From assembly GCF_000005505.3 (NCBI RefSeq), contig NC_016135.3:26126758-26190757 (forward strand): 64,000 nt of DNA, given 5' to 3'. This DNA comes from Brachypodium distachyon (Eukaryota > Streptophyta > Magnoliopsida > Poales > Poaceae). Under the pieces are notes generated by a model. The model was not told the origin of the DNA, did not search any database, and saw only the letters and a program-made list of their open reading frames with translations. The first letter of the stretch is position 1, and each line of letters opens with the position of its first letter. Of the stretch, positions 21,401 to 35,700 are shown piece after piece. The position numbers were made by a program, and so were the translations under genes.

Positions 21401-24400
21401 ATTGGTAATAATCCAAACAGGTGTCTATTTAATGCACACTTGACTATTGATAATACTCCCTCCGTCCCATATTAAGTGCCGAAATATTACATGTATCTAG
21501 ACGCTTTTTAGGTATAGATACATCCATATTCGGGCAAATTTGAGTCACTTAATATGGGACAGAGGGAGTAGTTGCAAGCAAGCTTCAGAGCTAGGGACCA
21601 GTGTCACTGGCCGAAATTTTCCTCAGAAAAACAGGATTTTTTTGTGACTAGGCAACAATGGTTGGCTTGAGATGGGAGTATTTAGCATATCGGAAGGGCT
21701 ACTTGGTCAAAGCCCGTTTGTCAGTGGCCATTTTCTGAAGATCTACGTTATTCGAACGGTAAGAAATTAATAAGCAAAAAAAAAAGCAATGGCCAAAGTC
21801 AAAACTGCAGACCAGTATAATGAGGAGCCATCTTGACTGACTAATCGGCTGGTTAGTCACCATTAATATTATTAAAAGCAGAAAGATGATAATGTCATTG
21901 AAAGCTTAATCGATTGACTAAAACAACCAATTTACCTCTTCATTTTTTAACAAGCTTACTATGACACGCATTACTGCAATGACATGCACGATGTTATTTA
22001 ATTGTTGTTCAGAAATAAGGGGGATATGAAAATGCATTGTTCTGAACTCATGTGGACTCACCATAAACAGACCAGACATGTCTAATCAGTTTCTGCCAGA
22101 GATGCCTACTGTACAATTTCTCTGCAATAGCGTGTTAAATGTTACCAGATTATCTGCCGCAAAGAACCCTAAGCAACAATGCTGATAAGTATTGGAACCT
22201 ACTCCAGTACATGTTACCAGATTAACTGTTAAGATACTACTCTAAGCTAGGAAATTCCAAGAAAGCCAGAATGATTCAAGCTCCAAGCATCTCACTTGGA
22301 GCTTATGTAATACACAAACTATTTAATACCGTGAAAACTCTTTTTGGTAAAAACATTATTGCTGGAAAGTTAGGCTCGTATAAATAATGTGCCAACATAC
22401 CCTTATTTCATGGCGTGAAGCCTCGGACAAGTATGCGTTAACTGATGGGGATAATCGATCAGAATACTTGGGGGACACAGGGCGCTCAGCATCAGGACTC
22501 CGAGAACTAGAGCCTAGCAGCAAGCTATCTCCTGTTCTATTGTGCTGCAGAGAGCATTCAAAAGACTTAGTTCTGAATAAACTACTAAGAATCATTGTGA
22601 TTTAATGGTAACAAAGCAGATTCAGAACCAATTATAACAAATAAATGCAAACTTCCTATACAACCGATTATTAGACGAGTGCTTGTGTAAGTTGAAATAA
22701 GTAAAAAAATACAGCAGTTGCTCAATGGAAAAAGTTGGATTCAATACACTCCTACCAGTTCCCCAAGAGCAATTTGCAAATCATCGTATCAATTTTACAC
22801 CCCACACCTCCTCTCCACGTCCCTCACCTAATCTTTTTATATAAAAACGACGAGGTTGTTTTCCTGAACAATCACTAAAATAATTTGCATAATTTGTAAC
22901 CATGATATTTCTTTTATATATAAAAAAGAAGCAGGTATTCTACACCCTCCTTAATTTTTACAAAACTTTCGGATCACACCCATGGACGGCTTCGAAGAGC
23001 TACTTCATTGGCGTGGATCCATACGATGCATACTTTATCTCCCTAGCTCATTACTCTTGGATGCATTTATCCCTGTCATGGGTTACACTCTAGCAGCAGC
23101 TCCCAGATATGCCGTAGTGCATTCTGGAGGCATTGATTCAGCAGGGACCAAATAATTGCATGAAATGAATCCCTCCTCTCTTAATGAGCAAGTATTAACC
23201 ACTTCCAGCTTCCGGATTACCTTTCCTGCATTAGCTGCCAAAAACTCATACAAGAGCTTGGGCAAACCAACCCGACAGCAGTGCTGGTGAGAACAGCTAG
23301 TGCTGCAGTGCGTAGTGACAGCCACGGGCCAGGTCATTGTCATGGAGTTGAACAGTTCTTTTGCCAGCAACAATGACAGCATCGTCACAGTCAGTGGCGA
23401 AGCCAGCCAAGAGAAGCACCGGTGTCATCCCCACTATGCCAGTATTTTTTACAAATAAATGTTCTTTGCTAATTTATAAAGAAAATGCATGAAATCGTTG
23501 GTGTCAATTGACACCAGCCACATAACATAGCTCCGCCCCTGGCCACAGTATATACCTACACTGACCATGGCCACAGAGAGTCTGAGCATTTCTTTTGCCA
23601 GAAACGATGATAATGTCGTCATACGTCATGGCATTTACCTATCCACAGCCACACAGCTAAGAACAAGGTTGAGGTATACTGGCACGCACATCTATTCTTC
23701 AGTGAGGTATCACTCTTGCGTGACAACCTGAACAAGCTCCAAGTTTCCCCAGCATGGCTGATGACGACGTGCAGCTTTGGTTATGCAGTGTCATGGCGTA
23801 CAGTCAAAGCTGATATTATAGCGAAAAGAACAGACACATGGAACTAAGGCGGCCTATTGATGGTCCGCAACCAGGTTGGCTCTGAAACAAAACGACCAGT
23901 GGTGGCTAGAAAAGAGGACAAAAAGATGACAGGGTGGGTCATGCATCTGTCAGACACGTGGCAAAATCACCTTTCTTTGCCCTCCAATGTGGCAAAATAA
24001 CCACTAAAACAGTCAATAAGGGGTTAAATGATCTTGTTTTGAACATATGGTGCAAGATACTGGACTTATTCCATGACAAAATGTGGGGTAGCAGAAGCGT
24101 TATTGTCTATATCTGTAAAACATGTCATGAAATATGACGAAATTCTTTGGAGCACACCCCTTAACTCTCTGTTGTGTGGTGTGGACACACCAATCAGGAT
24201 GCATTCTAATCAGACCCCAATATCAATGTCAAAAAAAAATTGTGTACTGAGGGTTTAGTGAGATTGTAATATCAGAACAGAAGGTGATATACATTACAAT
24301 CAATCACAGAATTTGATAATACAGGGAAATAATTGAACATTCTAAACTATCAACAAGGGCTATTGTACGAACCTCAAAATGGGTTATACATTCTTCAAGT

Positions 24401-27400
24401 AGCTTGAAGAACAGTCTGGTTCTAGCAATGCTCTGTTGCCACGCTTTTATAAGAGTTGTGTCATCCAAGTTCCTTATGATTTGCAAAATGACCACTAGAA
24501 CTTCACGCTTTTCAACAGCATTTAGATTATAGAACACAGGCATCTCATCTAGAATCTGAAGAAGTGTTTTTCACAGGTAAAGAAATTGGTAATGAGAACC
24601 GTGTATGTGTGCCAAAGCTTGAAGAGAAACAGAGTACTAATTACTGATAATCATTTCGAAGAAGTTAACTGTGAAAATAAATTTCCATGCACCTGTCCTA
24701 TAAGAGGGAAATACAGCTGAGCAATGTACAGCTTGTCTTCACTTTTTTGATACCGTGCGTCAAATTCATGCTTGCTTATCAGGACAACCAAAATACGAGC
24801 CGCCTACAATAGTTGCAACACGGTACATTTTCACATAAACAAGAATAAATTGCCATCACATATGGGACAGTTAATAAGTGCATTGAGAGGTGGCCCTAAG
24901 TATTTTATTCCAATTGAGATGCTTACTTTTGCTCGCTGTAATAAATCATCATGGTCAAGGGTGAGAAAGATCTCCTGGATAAGAACAGACGAGAGATAAT
25001 TCCTGCAACAAGAATATATTGTCATACAAATCACACCCGGCCCAAAAAATATTAAGCTAAAATGATTAGCAGCATGTTGGCACATGAGATGTTCATTTGT
25101 GTTCTAATTGGATCTTCAAGATAAACAAGACTAGAGCAATCCAGGATTGGTTAACACTGTGCATAGTAAATGTAAGGATTAGCAGAAAACGTGCTAAATG
25201 CATATGGCAATAAATTATGAAGAACGGAATAAAATGCAGTAAATAAAACATATAGCGCGAAGACTAAGGGCTCTGAATAACGGAACTAGCCAATTAAACA
25301 TTTTCAGGAGCTCGAATATTAATACTTCACTAGTAGCTTGGTAATAACAGATTAAGATCTAAAATAGCATTTGAAGAAACAGGAAAAGGAGAGGCTTACC
25401 TATCAGAGGGGTCTCGGCCAGGCATCTCAACAAAAAGATCGTGATCACATATTATCTGCAGGAATGTCAATTTGCAATCATGGAGAACTGATTGACAAAC
25501 CCCTGCAAACTTGTCCATATACAACGAAACCTGAATAACATAGATGTTTAATTAGCAGCATATGAAAGATAGTTATGCATATCTATACTTGGAAGGAAGC
25601 TCCTCACTAGCTTTACTCTTGTGGATTAGCAACTTGATAAAAATCAACTGATGTAGTATCCAATCAACAGTAAAAGAAATAGTACGCAGGTTAAAAGAAG
25701 CACTGAAAATATATCAAATGGTAGCACTTGAAATAAAAAACTTCAATGTTGAGGTGAAGGTGGACTTCCAAGTTTCAACATTACCAGCTCAAAAACTTGG
25801 CGTGGCTCGATGATTGATAAAAGATCATAACAAAAGAAAGCAAGAGTGCTGTTCAAGCGCTTTGCCAAATTTAAACCCTTTTTACAGCGTTCATGAACCT
25901 CAGTTAAAAGGCAATCAAACAGCTGCATGATACATCTGAATACACCTTCTTTCAACTGTAGCGGCGGGACATCTTCACCTAGCACATGGCAGCACATCAG
26001 AACCATACATTGTAGTATAACTAAATATTCATGTACTGAGAGTATGAAACTACTATATTTGTAACTACAGTTACAAGTGCTTGGTGGTTGGTGCTACCTA
26101 GTGGAAGATTGTGGTAGAAGAGACGACTTTGTTCCAATCCCATTGATTTTACAATAAGCTCCAGAAAAAACCAAGCCATTGCCAACACATCATCATAGAC
26201 AGGCCCAACTCTATAACCTTTAGCCTAAAATGACAAAAGAGAGTAATGGTGAAGCAGAGCAGCAGAAACAGGCGATTCTAATGAAAAGAAGCCAACTCTG
26301 GAGTACTCCCTCCGATCCATAAAAAGTGCGCTCATTTTGTACTAAGTACAAATTTTGTACTAAGTGGGGACACTTTTTATGAATCGGAGGGAGTACTCAA
26401 TAAGCAGAGAAGTGTAACAAAAATAATCATCGTCAGAGGATATATGCAAGAACACTAAAAGTAAAACAATAAGATGTAAGAATATTTCAGATATTCGACA
26501 TGGTCCATGTAATTTACCGATATAATTCTAATAAACAATCGTCTAGCGTGATGGTTACTAGGCACCTCTTCTCTCCCTGCCAAAAATAATATAAACCTAT
26601 TGTATATGTGTATATATATGAATTACTGGAGTGCAACCTTGACAACGTGATGGTGTGTGCAGGCAGTTACATTGCTGCATGGAGTTAATGGTGTAGCCGT
26701 TGAGTGGCTCCTGTGCATGCTGTTAAGTGACATTGGCCGGCATTGGCCGTGTGGTAATTAACCCAGCAGTTGGTGCAATTAAAATTGAACAGACGCCTTC
26801 CATAAAGAGATGCATCTATTAGAACAGACATGTGTCCTTGGAAATGTCTCTTGATGCATATATAAAGTGAGTCTGGCTTGCAAGCATTCATGGTCAGCAA
26901 AAGGACTTGCGACACAGGATGATAAGGGACTGCGCGATGCGTGTACAAGTAAATGGTGCACGTTGAGTATGGACAATTGGACATACACATATACATAAGC
27001 GTCAAAATGTAGATACATAGTACACATAGTAGTGTTGTTCTTGGATCATCGAAGAGAAGACAAAACACACTACTACGACTACTCTAAATTGATGATGCCT
27101 GAGATTCCGCATGGATTATGGAGGCAACAAGGTACTCTACATCGGAGGTTTCTCACGGTTTATAGAAACTGAAGTCTGAAGGTATTTAAATCAAAGAGTC
27201 GAGAAGGTTGAATCAAATCTGTGTTTCAACAATCTTGGAGAAAAGTTCCACATCACAGTTTTTCTTACATAAGAATCAAACTGTCTCGTATCAACTAGTC
27301 CTTGTGCAAATGCTTATTATTAGTGCAAGTGGTATGCATCCTCAACAATTTAGATAATAAAACTGCAAAGTTTGAGTAGGATTGCATGATATCAAGTTCT

Positions 27401-30400
27401 GAAACTTGTGAACACTGCAGCATTAAATAGTCCTAGCGACATCAAGGAGATAATTAAGGCGTTAAGACATTTCAGAAGTATTGAGAGTTGGTTATGTCCT
27501 GGGTATGGAGTATATGATTATGTCATGACCAGCCCATGCAGACAATCAAGACCATTGGATGACCGTGATTATGTTGGCAAGGGATCGAGTGGAACAAATT
27601 CAACAACTGATAACTCAAAACAAAGAGAAGGAATTGATACTAACCTTACTCCGAGCTAGGCTACCCCAAACAGTAGATAAACCAGGGTATACAGGTGTCT
27701 GCCGATCACCAAAGTCATCAAAAGCAAAATCAACATAATTAACAAGAAACCTATTTCTCTCAGCCCCATCAGATGATTCCTGCTGAACCCTGTGACAGAA
27801 ATGCACTAATTGTAACCCGATTTGAGGAACACATGTGATCCTGACTCCTCAACTTTTATAAGCACCAATGCGCGACATGGATATTGGAGGAACGAAGACA
27901 ATGGCAAGGTAAAAACTAGGTAAATATGTGAGGACGTTGCAAAGATCTTTGTGATAGGGCCTCTAAAGATGAGTACGACACAGCGGCCTTCTCAATCCGT
28001 GTCTGTTGTGCTGTAATGTGCAAATGGAATGTGGAACCAGCAAGGGCTCACATAAGGTAAAACTAACAGTTTATACTACTCCAAATGCTGAATCTCTTGA
28101 GAGAGAACAAACAATTAGTAGAATCAGACATCACAACACGTGAATAAAATGGCATCTAAATTCCAAAGCATCGATGTATTTAACTTTCTCCAGCAAAAAT
28201 GCATGGATGTCTAAAGGTTGAGTAATAGGATTTGAGAAGTTGGCCGGACATGGAATGCTAAAGCTCTTGAAAGAAACTGGCACAAAGCCACGAACAAGTA
28301 TAAAATATCAGAGGCATGCATAAACCAAACAAAAGGCAGGGAATTACCGGGTTAGAATATTAACCATGGCTCGAAATGCAGCAACCTGCAAAGGAAAAAT
28401 ATCTATAACGTCAAATATGGTGTGCAAAATTATCAAGATGTACACTCTGCAACAAATAAGCTCCGTCAAAAAGATAAGTGTGCTCTCATTCTGCAGAGTG
28501 GAAAGTTGAAACAAAAGCAAAGCAACAACCTGAAGTGTTTCACCACCATCACCAATAAGACGCAGCAGCATGTTGAGTATTGGGTGAAGAAATTGTAACA
28601 ATGCAGTAGATTCAACATTCTTTAAACTATTTATGGCCTGCACCCAAAAAAGGCGTTGGTATAAAGTGCAAAGTACCAATACGATGTAAATAAGTAAATT
28701 TATGCAAAATACCACAAAGGAACATTGAAAGAAATAGTGCGGATGGATTTTCTTTGTTCCAGAATTTTACAATATTCTATGTCTTATTGTCATTGTCATG
28801 TTTTGCTTAACACCTTTGCATCTCTCAACATACAAACACTTATAGACTTGTAGCAAGGTATTTTAGTCAAGTTGTAGAGAACACACCAAATACTTCACTA
28901 TTTCTTCCCCAAAAAAACACAAATAACTGGGCAGCATTTGCGTGACACTTAATAACACGTTAAAAGGTATGTTCATTATCAAGGATAAAACAAAATGAGA
29001 AAAGACACAGATCACTAGCATAGAACATCCACAGAAATTGAAACAAATTGCTAAAAAAACTCGGTGTAGGAAATGGTTAAACAGATATGCGGATCTGCAG
29101 GCAGTTCAAGAATATTATGTGCTACTTTTGCTAATAGTAAAGCATTGTTAATGAATAACAGGCCAAACAGAAGGCAAAAGCAGGATATCTTTCTTGTGTG
29201 TTTAGCATAAAAGCAAAAACATCAGCAGTGGAAGGATCATAAAGGAAATAAGCCATTCAACAGCAAAAAAAAAAAACATACCTCAAGAAGCTCAGAACCC
29301 CAAGGTGGACTTGTATGTAGTGTGTGGCGGTCATACTCGACAAAAAAGTCTCTTATCCTTTCATTAACTGGCAACAACGAAGAGCAAAGTCTTAACCGCA
29401 GCCTGAAAACAGCTTTTCCATCCTCCAGGTATTCCATTCTCTCCTGTATAAGAATTAAAATTCAAGTTAAAACTATTGCTGCAAATGTATTTGAAATAAT
29501 TCTACAATCAAGGAGGAAGAAACAGTGAAAATAAAAGGACAAGCAGCAAACCTTTCCACTTTCCTGCAGGTAATGCGGAACAAGCTCTCGTAAAATTGGC
29601 AAAGATACCTCTGAAAGTAACCTGTTAAATTCGCAAGATTGTTATACATCAAGTTCAATTCCATTCTCATCGGCTCATAACTTATTTTTAAGATACCGCA
29701 AGCACTTCAGAGTTCCTCATCAAACTTGTGGTACCCATTGAGACAGTAGTCCGCATGTGATCTAATCTAATTGTATAGATGGCCCTCGAGAAGTATGTGT
29801 ACAGTGTATACGCTATGTCCAACACGCTATCGCAAAAGGCAACCAGCTCTTAACTTCTTTAATTATGTTTACTCCTACAAACATGTCAATCAATGTCAGC
29901 AGTCTGCTCAACACAGGGCAACACAACCTGTTAGATGGTTTGATCTAACACAGAGAGTAGTATAATCTCTCGAACACTTACTCCCTCAGATCCATAATAA
30001 GTGTCTTGGATTTAGTACAAAGTTACAACTCCAAGACACTTATTATGATAACTTTGTACTAAATCCAAGACACCTATTATGGATCGGAGGGAGTAGTATT
30101 TATTTTTTAATTTTACCACCACAAGGACATTGTGCTAATAAGTATGGTAAGCAGTATGCACTAGTCTTGCTTGTGAATGAGTACCCCAGTGCTTTTTTAA
30201 TTAGTTGCACAAAGTGGCAGAAGTGCGGTTCTAAAATTACTAAGGTCCGTGTCCGTTAATTTGCTAGTTAAACTATGTAACGATATAGCTTGATGATTTA
30301 ACAATATAATGGTTGCTCCCAAGTTTTCGCAATAAACCTTAATTCTTCATATTATTCGATTTTGGTCATATAAACTGAATAGGTTAGCATGATACATAAA

Positions 30401-33400
30401 GTATTAAGTTGGATGTGATCATAATTCATACATATGAAGCAACTAACCAAGACTAGCTCAATTTAAGCATTTCGTGTATATGAAAATAAAGATGACAAAC
30501 TAATACATACTGAATGTGCGTCGACAGTGGAAGTGCAGCATATCCCACAATCACCTGAAGGAGCACAAACATGTAAGACACCAGCAAAACAAATATCAAC
30601 AGGTGGAACAAGCATAGTAGTGTGTTCTCATTGATAAGGAAAAGAAGGCATACTGGTTTAGGGGCTTCAAGTTTCATTTGGAGATCTACATGGAAGAATG
30701 TGAACAGAAGATGATGTTGGGGAGTCAATAGAGCAGGCAGACTGATCTTCACTTCATCATGGAAGCAAGACATTCTCGTGCCAACAGAAATCTGGGTATG
30801 GACAAACTTCTGTAGCGTTGTACTCCAATCCGTTGGATGAATAGCCTGAAACCCAATATATCTAGTGGCTAAGAATATTGAGCAGACACCAACAAAACAA
30901 GAAGAGTATAATAACTGCCGAGACGAACCTCCAGTGGAAGTTTACGGATGTCAGCATCATCCTTTCTCAATTCTACTCTTACGAATAGATTTCTCTTGCG
31001 GCTCAAGCTGACGGTCAATGGGTACACATACAGGCAATGGAAAAGTTGAGAAAATGGTTCGCTTCGAGTCATCATCCGAAAGTCAAAAGCTTGAAACTGT
31101 ATCAAGAGAGAATGCATCTCATATAGACAGAAAAAGACTTGTAACCCTACGCATAAATTTAAACTCAACAAAAAGAGGCAGATGAGGAACTCTTCTAGTT
31201 ACATTGTCACCATTCTCTGCATTGGAATTTTGACCATTCTGGTGTGCATTTTTCTGGGCAACAGCACTAGAATTCAGATAACTGTGGGCCCCATCAAAGC
31301 TATTCCTGTGATGTCTGCCATTATTGAGTTCAGCACCATGCAATTCATTGTTCATGCTCCCACCTTCAGAAATGGTATCTGCATCATTACGGTCATTATG
31401 AAGTTTTTCCACCTCTAGCCTCAGTACACCTTTAACTGGTTTGTGTGCTTTCCGTTTCGGATCCTACAAAAGAATTGGCACGATTAATTAGTTAACAATC
31501 ACTTGATTAAAATTAACTGACTTTGCTCAGCTGCCGAAGCTTACTTGGAGGGAGTCCTCTATGTAGCTTTCCTTCACTTTGTTTAAGTTTGATATCTCTA
31601 CAATAACCGAGCTTCCACTTGAATAATGGTTGAGTTTTCCGTCCAAAGCGAGCTTGGAAGTAGGCTCCATGATGCTATCTTGAGAACTTGAGCCTGAAAT
31701 ACTTCGTGCTAAAGGGCTGCTAGGAGAGGCTGCATCACCCACACCACCAGCATGGTTGTTTTCAAACAAAGGAATCATTGCCCATGCAAATGGCTCTTTA
31801 TATGGCATGATTCGAGACCAAATTTGCAGCTTCTGCTTCTCTTTCTCAGTCAAGTGCACCTGTTGCAAAATTGAGCATAAGAGTAATGACGACACATAAG
31901 ATTAAAAGAGGAGATTTCTTTCTTACGGGTTCTTTGCGGGAATAAACGGAAGGAGTTACTCCCCCTTCTTCAGTAGCAGCTTTTTCAAGCTGGATCAGAA
32001 GGCAGACTGATGGTGAAGGGGCATCCAACGAAAAAACACCCCAACGGTCCAAAGAAATATGAGCCTAATAAGATAAAAAGAAATGAAAATGGTCAATTCA
32101 AATTAGATTAATATGGGGGTTCAGTATAATTAACAGGCTGCGATTGTTTGTATTTGTAGATATCGACAGCAAAAATTTAGAGGATATAAATAAGGATCCA
32201 GAAGGGAGTATTTTGCTCCTTACATCTTGCATTTCTGTTGGAAGTATGCGGAAATAGAAGTCTTCAGATAGTTTTTCTCTTCTATCTCTGTTGTACAAGC
32301 AAATTGTACCGCCAAAAGGTTCTGCACATGATACATGGTCAAAAGGCAAGTCAGCAATCATGATGTCAAGTACAAATGAGAACAATCTTGCATTTTAGTG
32401 GTCTTGAACCAAACAAGAAAAGCTGTTTATTTTTTCTTACCTACTAATCCAGCTTCTAATGACAAAGATAACACCTTTACAGTTATCTTCAATCCACTGC
32501 TCAGAGTTATAACATGTTATAACATGTGACTAGTAAGTAGTAACAAACATTTCTCAGAGTCTAAGAAGTGAAAAGAAAAGCAAAGACATATTTAATGCCT
32601 GAGTTTGCAGCTTAAAGCGAACCTGATGTGTGTTGCAGGGAGACTTTCTGTCACCCGTTGGCCAAATATCAAAGATCTCTCGTTGTTCCAATCAAATGCA
32701 GGTTCGTATGCCGGTAAAGGTGAGAGACTACAGGGCTGAAAAATCATGCAGGGTAACATGCCGTTAATGCTTACATCGAGATAGCAATTGCTGCTGCATA
32801 TGCTAATGTCAGTTCATCAAATATACGGTAGATTGGTAGACACATTACAGATAAAAAAAACTGCAAGACATAAGGAAACAAGAAAGGAACTCAAGGAAGG
32901 GTAACTTACAAGCATTAAGCAAAGAAAATCAATGTTTGGTGTCTCAAAAGTTTAAACTGGTTCTGCTAGAAATATCCACGTCAACAATAGTACTGTGTGC
33001 AATGTAGTTTGTTTGCACTTTGCACAGCATGTAATAAATCAGGAAAGACTCAAAATGTACTAGTCAATTGAATGCATGGAGGTTCCAGACAGCTTATACA
33101 AGGGAACAAAAGTTCAACAAGAAAGCATTGTAGTAGCTGAAACAAAGGGCCAGCAGATGAATAACTGCATAATTAAATAAAAATTTAAATGAGGACCCTC
33201 ATGTGTGGTTTAGCTAGTATGACACTAAAGAGGCAAGTAAAAAAAGCAAAGCACATGATAAACATCCAACTAAAACAAAATTTAATGAGCATAAACTTAC
33301 TTTGTTTGAAGATGAAGCAGACGGTTCAGTCTCATATATTTGCCTCCCTGAGGTGCTTGGCATATCATCTTCAGTAGTTTCCTCAGGCTTGGAAAGCTGC

Positions 33401-34314
33401 AATTCTATGATAAACCAAGAATATAAATTTATTTTGTGGACAATATAATGAAGCTAATTCAGTCACACGAATGGTGGATTACCTGTTTCTATGTCAGTAT
33501 CAGGTCCCTCAAAAATTTGACTTCGAAAGGACGGTGGTGCGACACTCTCATATCGACCGTATTTGCAGTCATCTTTAACAAAATCAGCCTTATAGCACTG
33601 TACCAACTCATTTAGATGTGGCCATTGCTCTAAATTTTCATTAAGCTGGAAAAAAAAGGCACTTAGCTTTTTTATCTCTAATTCTTAGAATATAAATTAG
33701 CAACAAGGATGTACAACACAATACAGAGGGAATAAATCTATCATGGAATGACATACACATGAGAAGAATGGAAAAAATGATAGTCACAGCCCATACCCCA
33801 TGTGCCACATCGTATGCACTACCACAACAATCCAAAAGCTCGATAAACAACAGCCACATTCATACAACTAATAAACAAAATAGGACCATGACCACAAGTA
33901 GTTAATGACACATACCAGTGGATCCAGGTCCAGGTTCCCAGCACACGACACCCTTGGAATCAACTTGAACCGCTGCCATTCCCTCGCTGCTGCGTCCGCC
34001 ACCAGCTGAACCGCCACCCACCAGCAAACCAATAAAGCACAAATCAGTGTGGCGCAACAACGAGCAGCACTAAACAAGAAGCAGCATCATCAACTGACAA
34101 CCCGAAAATAAAAACCAACCCAATCCCATACGACGAGAGGTAATTCAAACCTGAGCTCAGGATCTCACCACTGTGGTCCAGATCCACGATTGAGGTGTGC
34201 CTCACTAAAGAAACAGTGCAAATGAATCCCCCTCCCACCCACTCCGCCTACCTGAAGCACCATGAACCAGCTGGAAGGCAAAAGCTGGGGGGAGACAAGG
34301 GTACGGACACTCAT
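18490..34314 (-). CDS. SPK1: SPIKE1, DOCK-family guanine nucleotide exchange factor for ROP GTPases
   Basis: One large gene of many exons, stop at 18490-18492. N-terminal exons: 34314-34252 (ATG...CTTCAG|gtagg), 34005-33916, 33645-33483 (LNENLEQWPHLNELVQCYK), 33404-33301 (DDMPSTSGRQIYE), about 32735-32640, 32520-32440, 32323-32224 (LSEDFYFRILPTEMQD), 32065-31927 (SVCLLIQLEKAATEEGG), and on through about 31860, 31465 and 31150. The C-terminal exons 19805-18829 and 18744-18490 hold the DHR2 catalytic lobe (YYRVGFYGDRFGKL, NKKEYVFREPRDVRLGD, ALVNRLLVIESESLEFSPVE). The N-terminal half contains the C2-like DHR1 part (RNLFVRVELRKDDADIRK). Plant SPK1 is about 1830 residues and activates ROPs, which signal through SCAR/WAVE-ARP2/3 to shape cells. 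I did not resolve every middle exon. The first exon has an unfamiliar start (MVLQLVADAAAREW if the inner ATG at 34263 is used), so the 5' end is uncertain. Confidence 0.92.
21454..21570. mobile_element. Stowaway-like MITE in a SPIKE1 intron
   Basis: Left end 'tactccctccgtcccatatt', right end 'aatatgggacagagggagta': a near perfect inverted repeat with TA flanks. Core 'atgtatctagacgctttttagg' places it in subfamily A. It lies in the intron between the exon ending near 21265 and the one near 22400-22540. Confidence 0.9.
22600..24300 (-). other. Long SPIKE1 intron with degenerate internal repeat
   Basis: About 1.7 kb between exon sequence near 22400-22545 and near 24370-24550. It contains a diverged direct repeat ('ttcttttgccagcaacaatgac' near 23357 and 'ttcttttgccagaaacgatga' near 23590), each followed by a 'cgtca..gtcagtggc' type sequence. 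No intact gene. The GC content is higher than in other SPIKE1 introns, so an old insertion is plausible. Confidence 0.4.
26303..26395. mobile_element. Stowaway-like MITE, subfamily B, in a SPIKE1 intron
   Basis: Left end 'tactccctccgatccataaa', right end 'ttatgaatcggagggagta'. Internal 'ttttgtactaagtacaaa' is the palindromic centre. The whole element folds into one hairpin. Confidence 0.9.
29979..30095. mobile_element. Stowaway-like MITE, subfamily B, in a SPIKE1 intron
   Basis: Arms of about 45 bases: 'ctccctcagatccataataa' with 'gtgtcttggatttagtacaa' on the left and the reverse complement on the right, ending 'cggagggagta', with TA flanks. Nearly perfect hairpin, suggesting a young insertion. 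Confidence 0.92.
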
Positions 34315-35700
34315 TGTGCATTGCTTGTGTTCATCATGTCTTGCTCTGCTCCACTCTTCCTGGGCTTGAGGGTTTGGTAAAGTGGAAAGGGAGCGAAGCA
34401 GGCAGGCAGCAAGTGGAGGTGGGAGGACAAGTGTTTTCTAATTACTGGAAAAGGAGGGGAAAGCAATACTAGTATCAAAAGGGGAGCAACTAGGCATTGG
34501 ACATACTGCGCAGGGCAATAGTCAGTTCCATAAATGTTTCATGACATTAATGCATATGACGTATCAGGTTTTTTTCATTTTTGTTTCATAACATTTCCAA
34601 ATGGATTCAACTAAATTTAGGAAATGGTTTCATAAAATTTTCAAGCTTGTATTACTAAAGTTCACGCATGTTCCAGACAAATTTCAAGCCTGTTAAAATG
34701 AATTTCACTCATTTCAGTCGGTTTTCAAGATTTCACTTGGATTTCAAAGATGTTCAAGTTTCATTAGGATTGTAGTGAGTTTCAAAAAAAGAACTGTACT
34801 ACGGAGCAACCTCTCAGCCGCCCGACCCATCTAGCCCCTACCACATGTCCCCTTCATCTTGCGCAAAACTAGCAGCTCACTTCAGCGGCTAATCGGATGA
34901 TGCGGGAGCGGGAGCGGGAGCGGGGCGCGACCATGCTCCAAACAGTCACCCCCCTAAGATACCAATTGAAAAGATACACCTACGTTTCACAAGTTTCTCT
35001 TAGGTTTCGGTAAGGTGCCACTCGGTTTTCAACGAGGTTTCACTTGGGTTTCAAGGACTTTTCATTTGAGATTTTAATGAGCTATGGCAAAAGTTACACC
35101 TAGGTTTCACTCAGGTTTCAATTTCGTAGTGGTTTCAGGTTTCGACGAGCTTCCATAGTACTTTCAGGTTTCAATTGGAATTTTGATGAGATTCGAATGC
35201 AAGCAATTAGTTCATCTACATTCCAAAGAACAGAAGATTAGTATAGCATCAGGTATGTGCAGTAAATTGAGGGACTCACCAAAAATCTCTTACAGACAAT
35301 ACTATATTGACATAAAATGAAGGACTGAAAACAAATGTGCAAAGGTTTCAGTCAGGTTTGAGATGAGTTTTGGACAAGTTTTAGCCATGCTCCACATGAA
35401 TTACACATACTCCGAGAAATTAGAAGCAAGTTCCACAGGCATTACACATATACGGATAAATTGCAAGCAAGTTCCACATGCATTACCCATATTTGCAATG
35501 CGCACAAATAAATCAGGCGACAAATCGTAAAGGAAACTGCCATGGGCATGCCTCGAGAATAAACACAAGAGCTCCAGGGATCCCAAATTTTCACGTTGAA
35601 CAGAACCAACCAAATCTGAACACAGAGTCGAAGAAAACTCACCAGATCCGCTGCCGACATGCTTGCAGTGAGGGTGTGCGGCGGTGAAGATGACCGACAG
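34315..35700. other. SPIKE1 5' flank with degenerate 'tttca' repeat and a short minisatellite
   Basis: From about 34560 to 35370 the sequence is a run of loosely repeated 'ggtttca', 'aagtttca' and 'gatttcaa' words with no coding frame. At about 35391-35510 a unit of 41-43 bases beginning 'ccaca(t/g)g.attac.cat' is repeated three times in tandem. Confidence 0.55.

Noticed and set aside
23083..23388. Minus-strand frame of 101 codons in a SPIKE1 intron
   Set aside because: No match to the DOCK family and contains a degenerate internal repeat; not bounded by splice sites in frame with the neighbouring exons.
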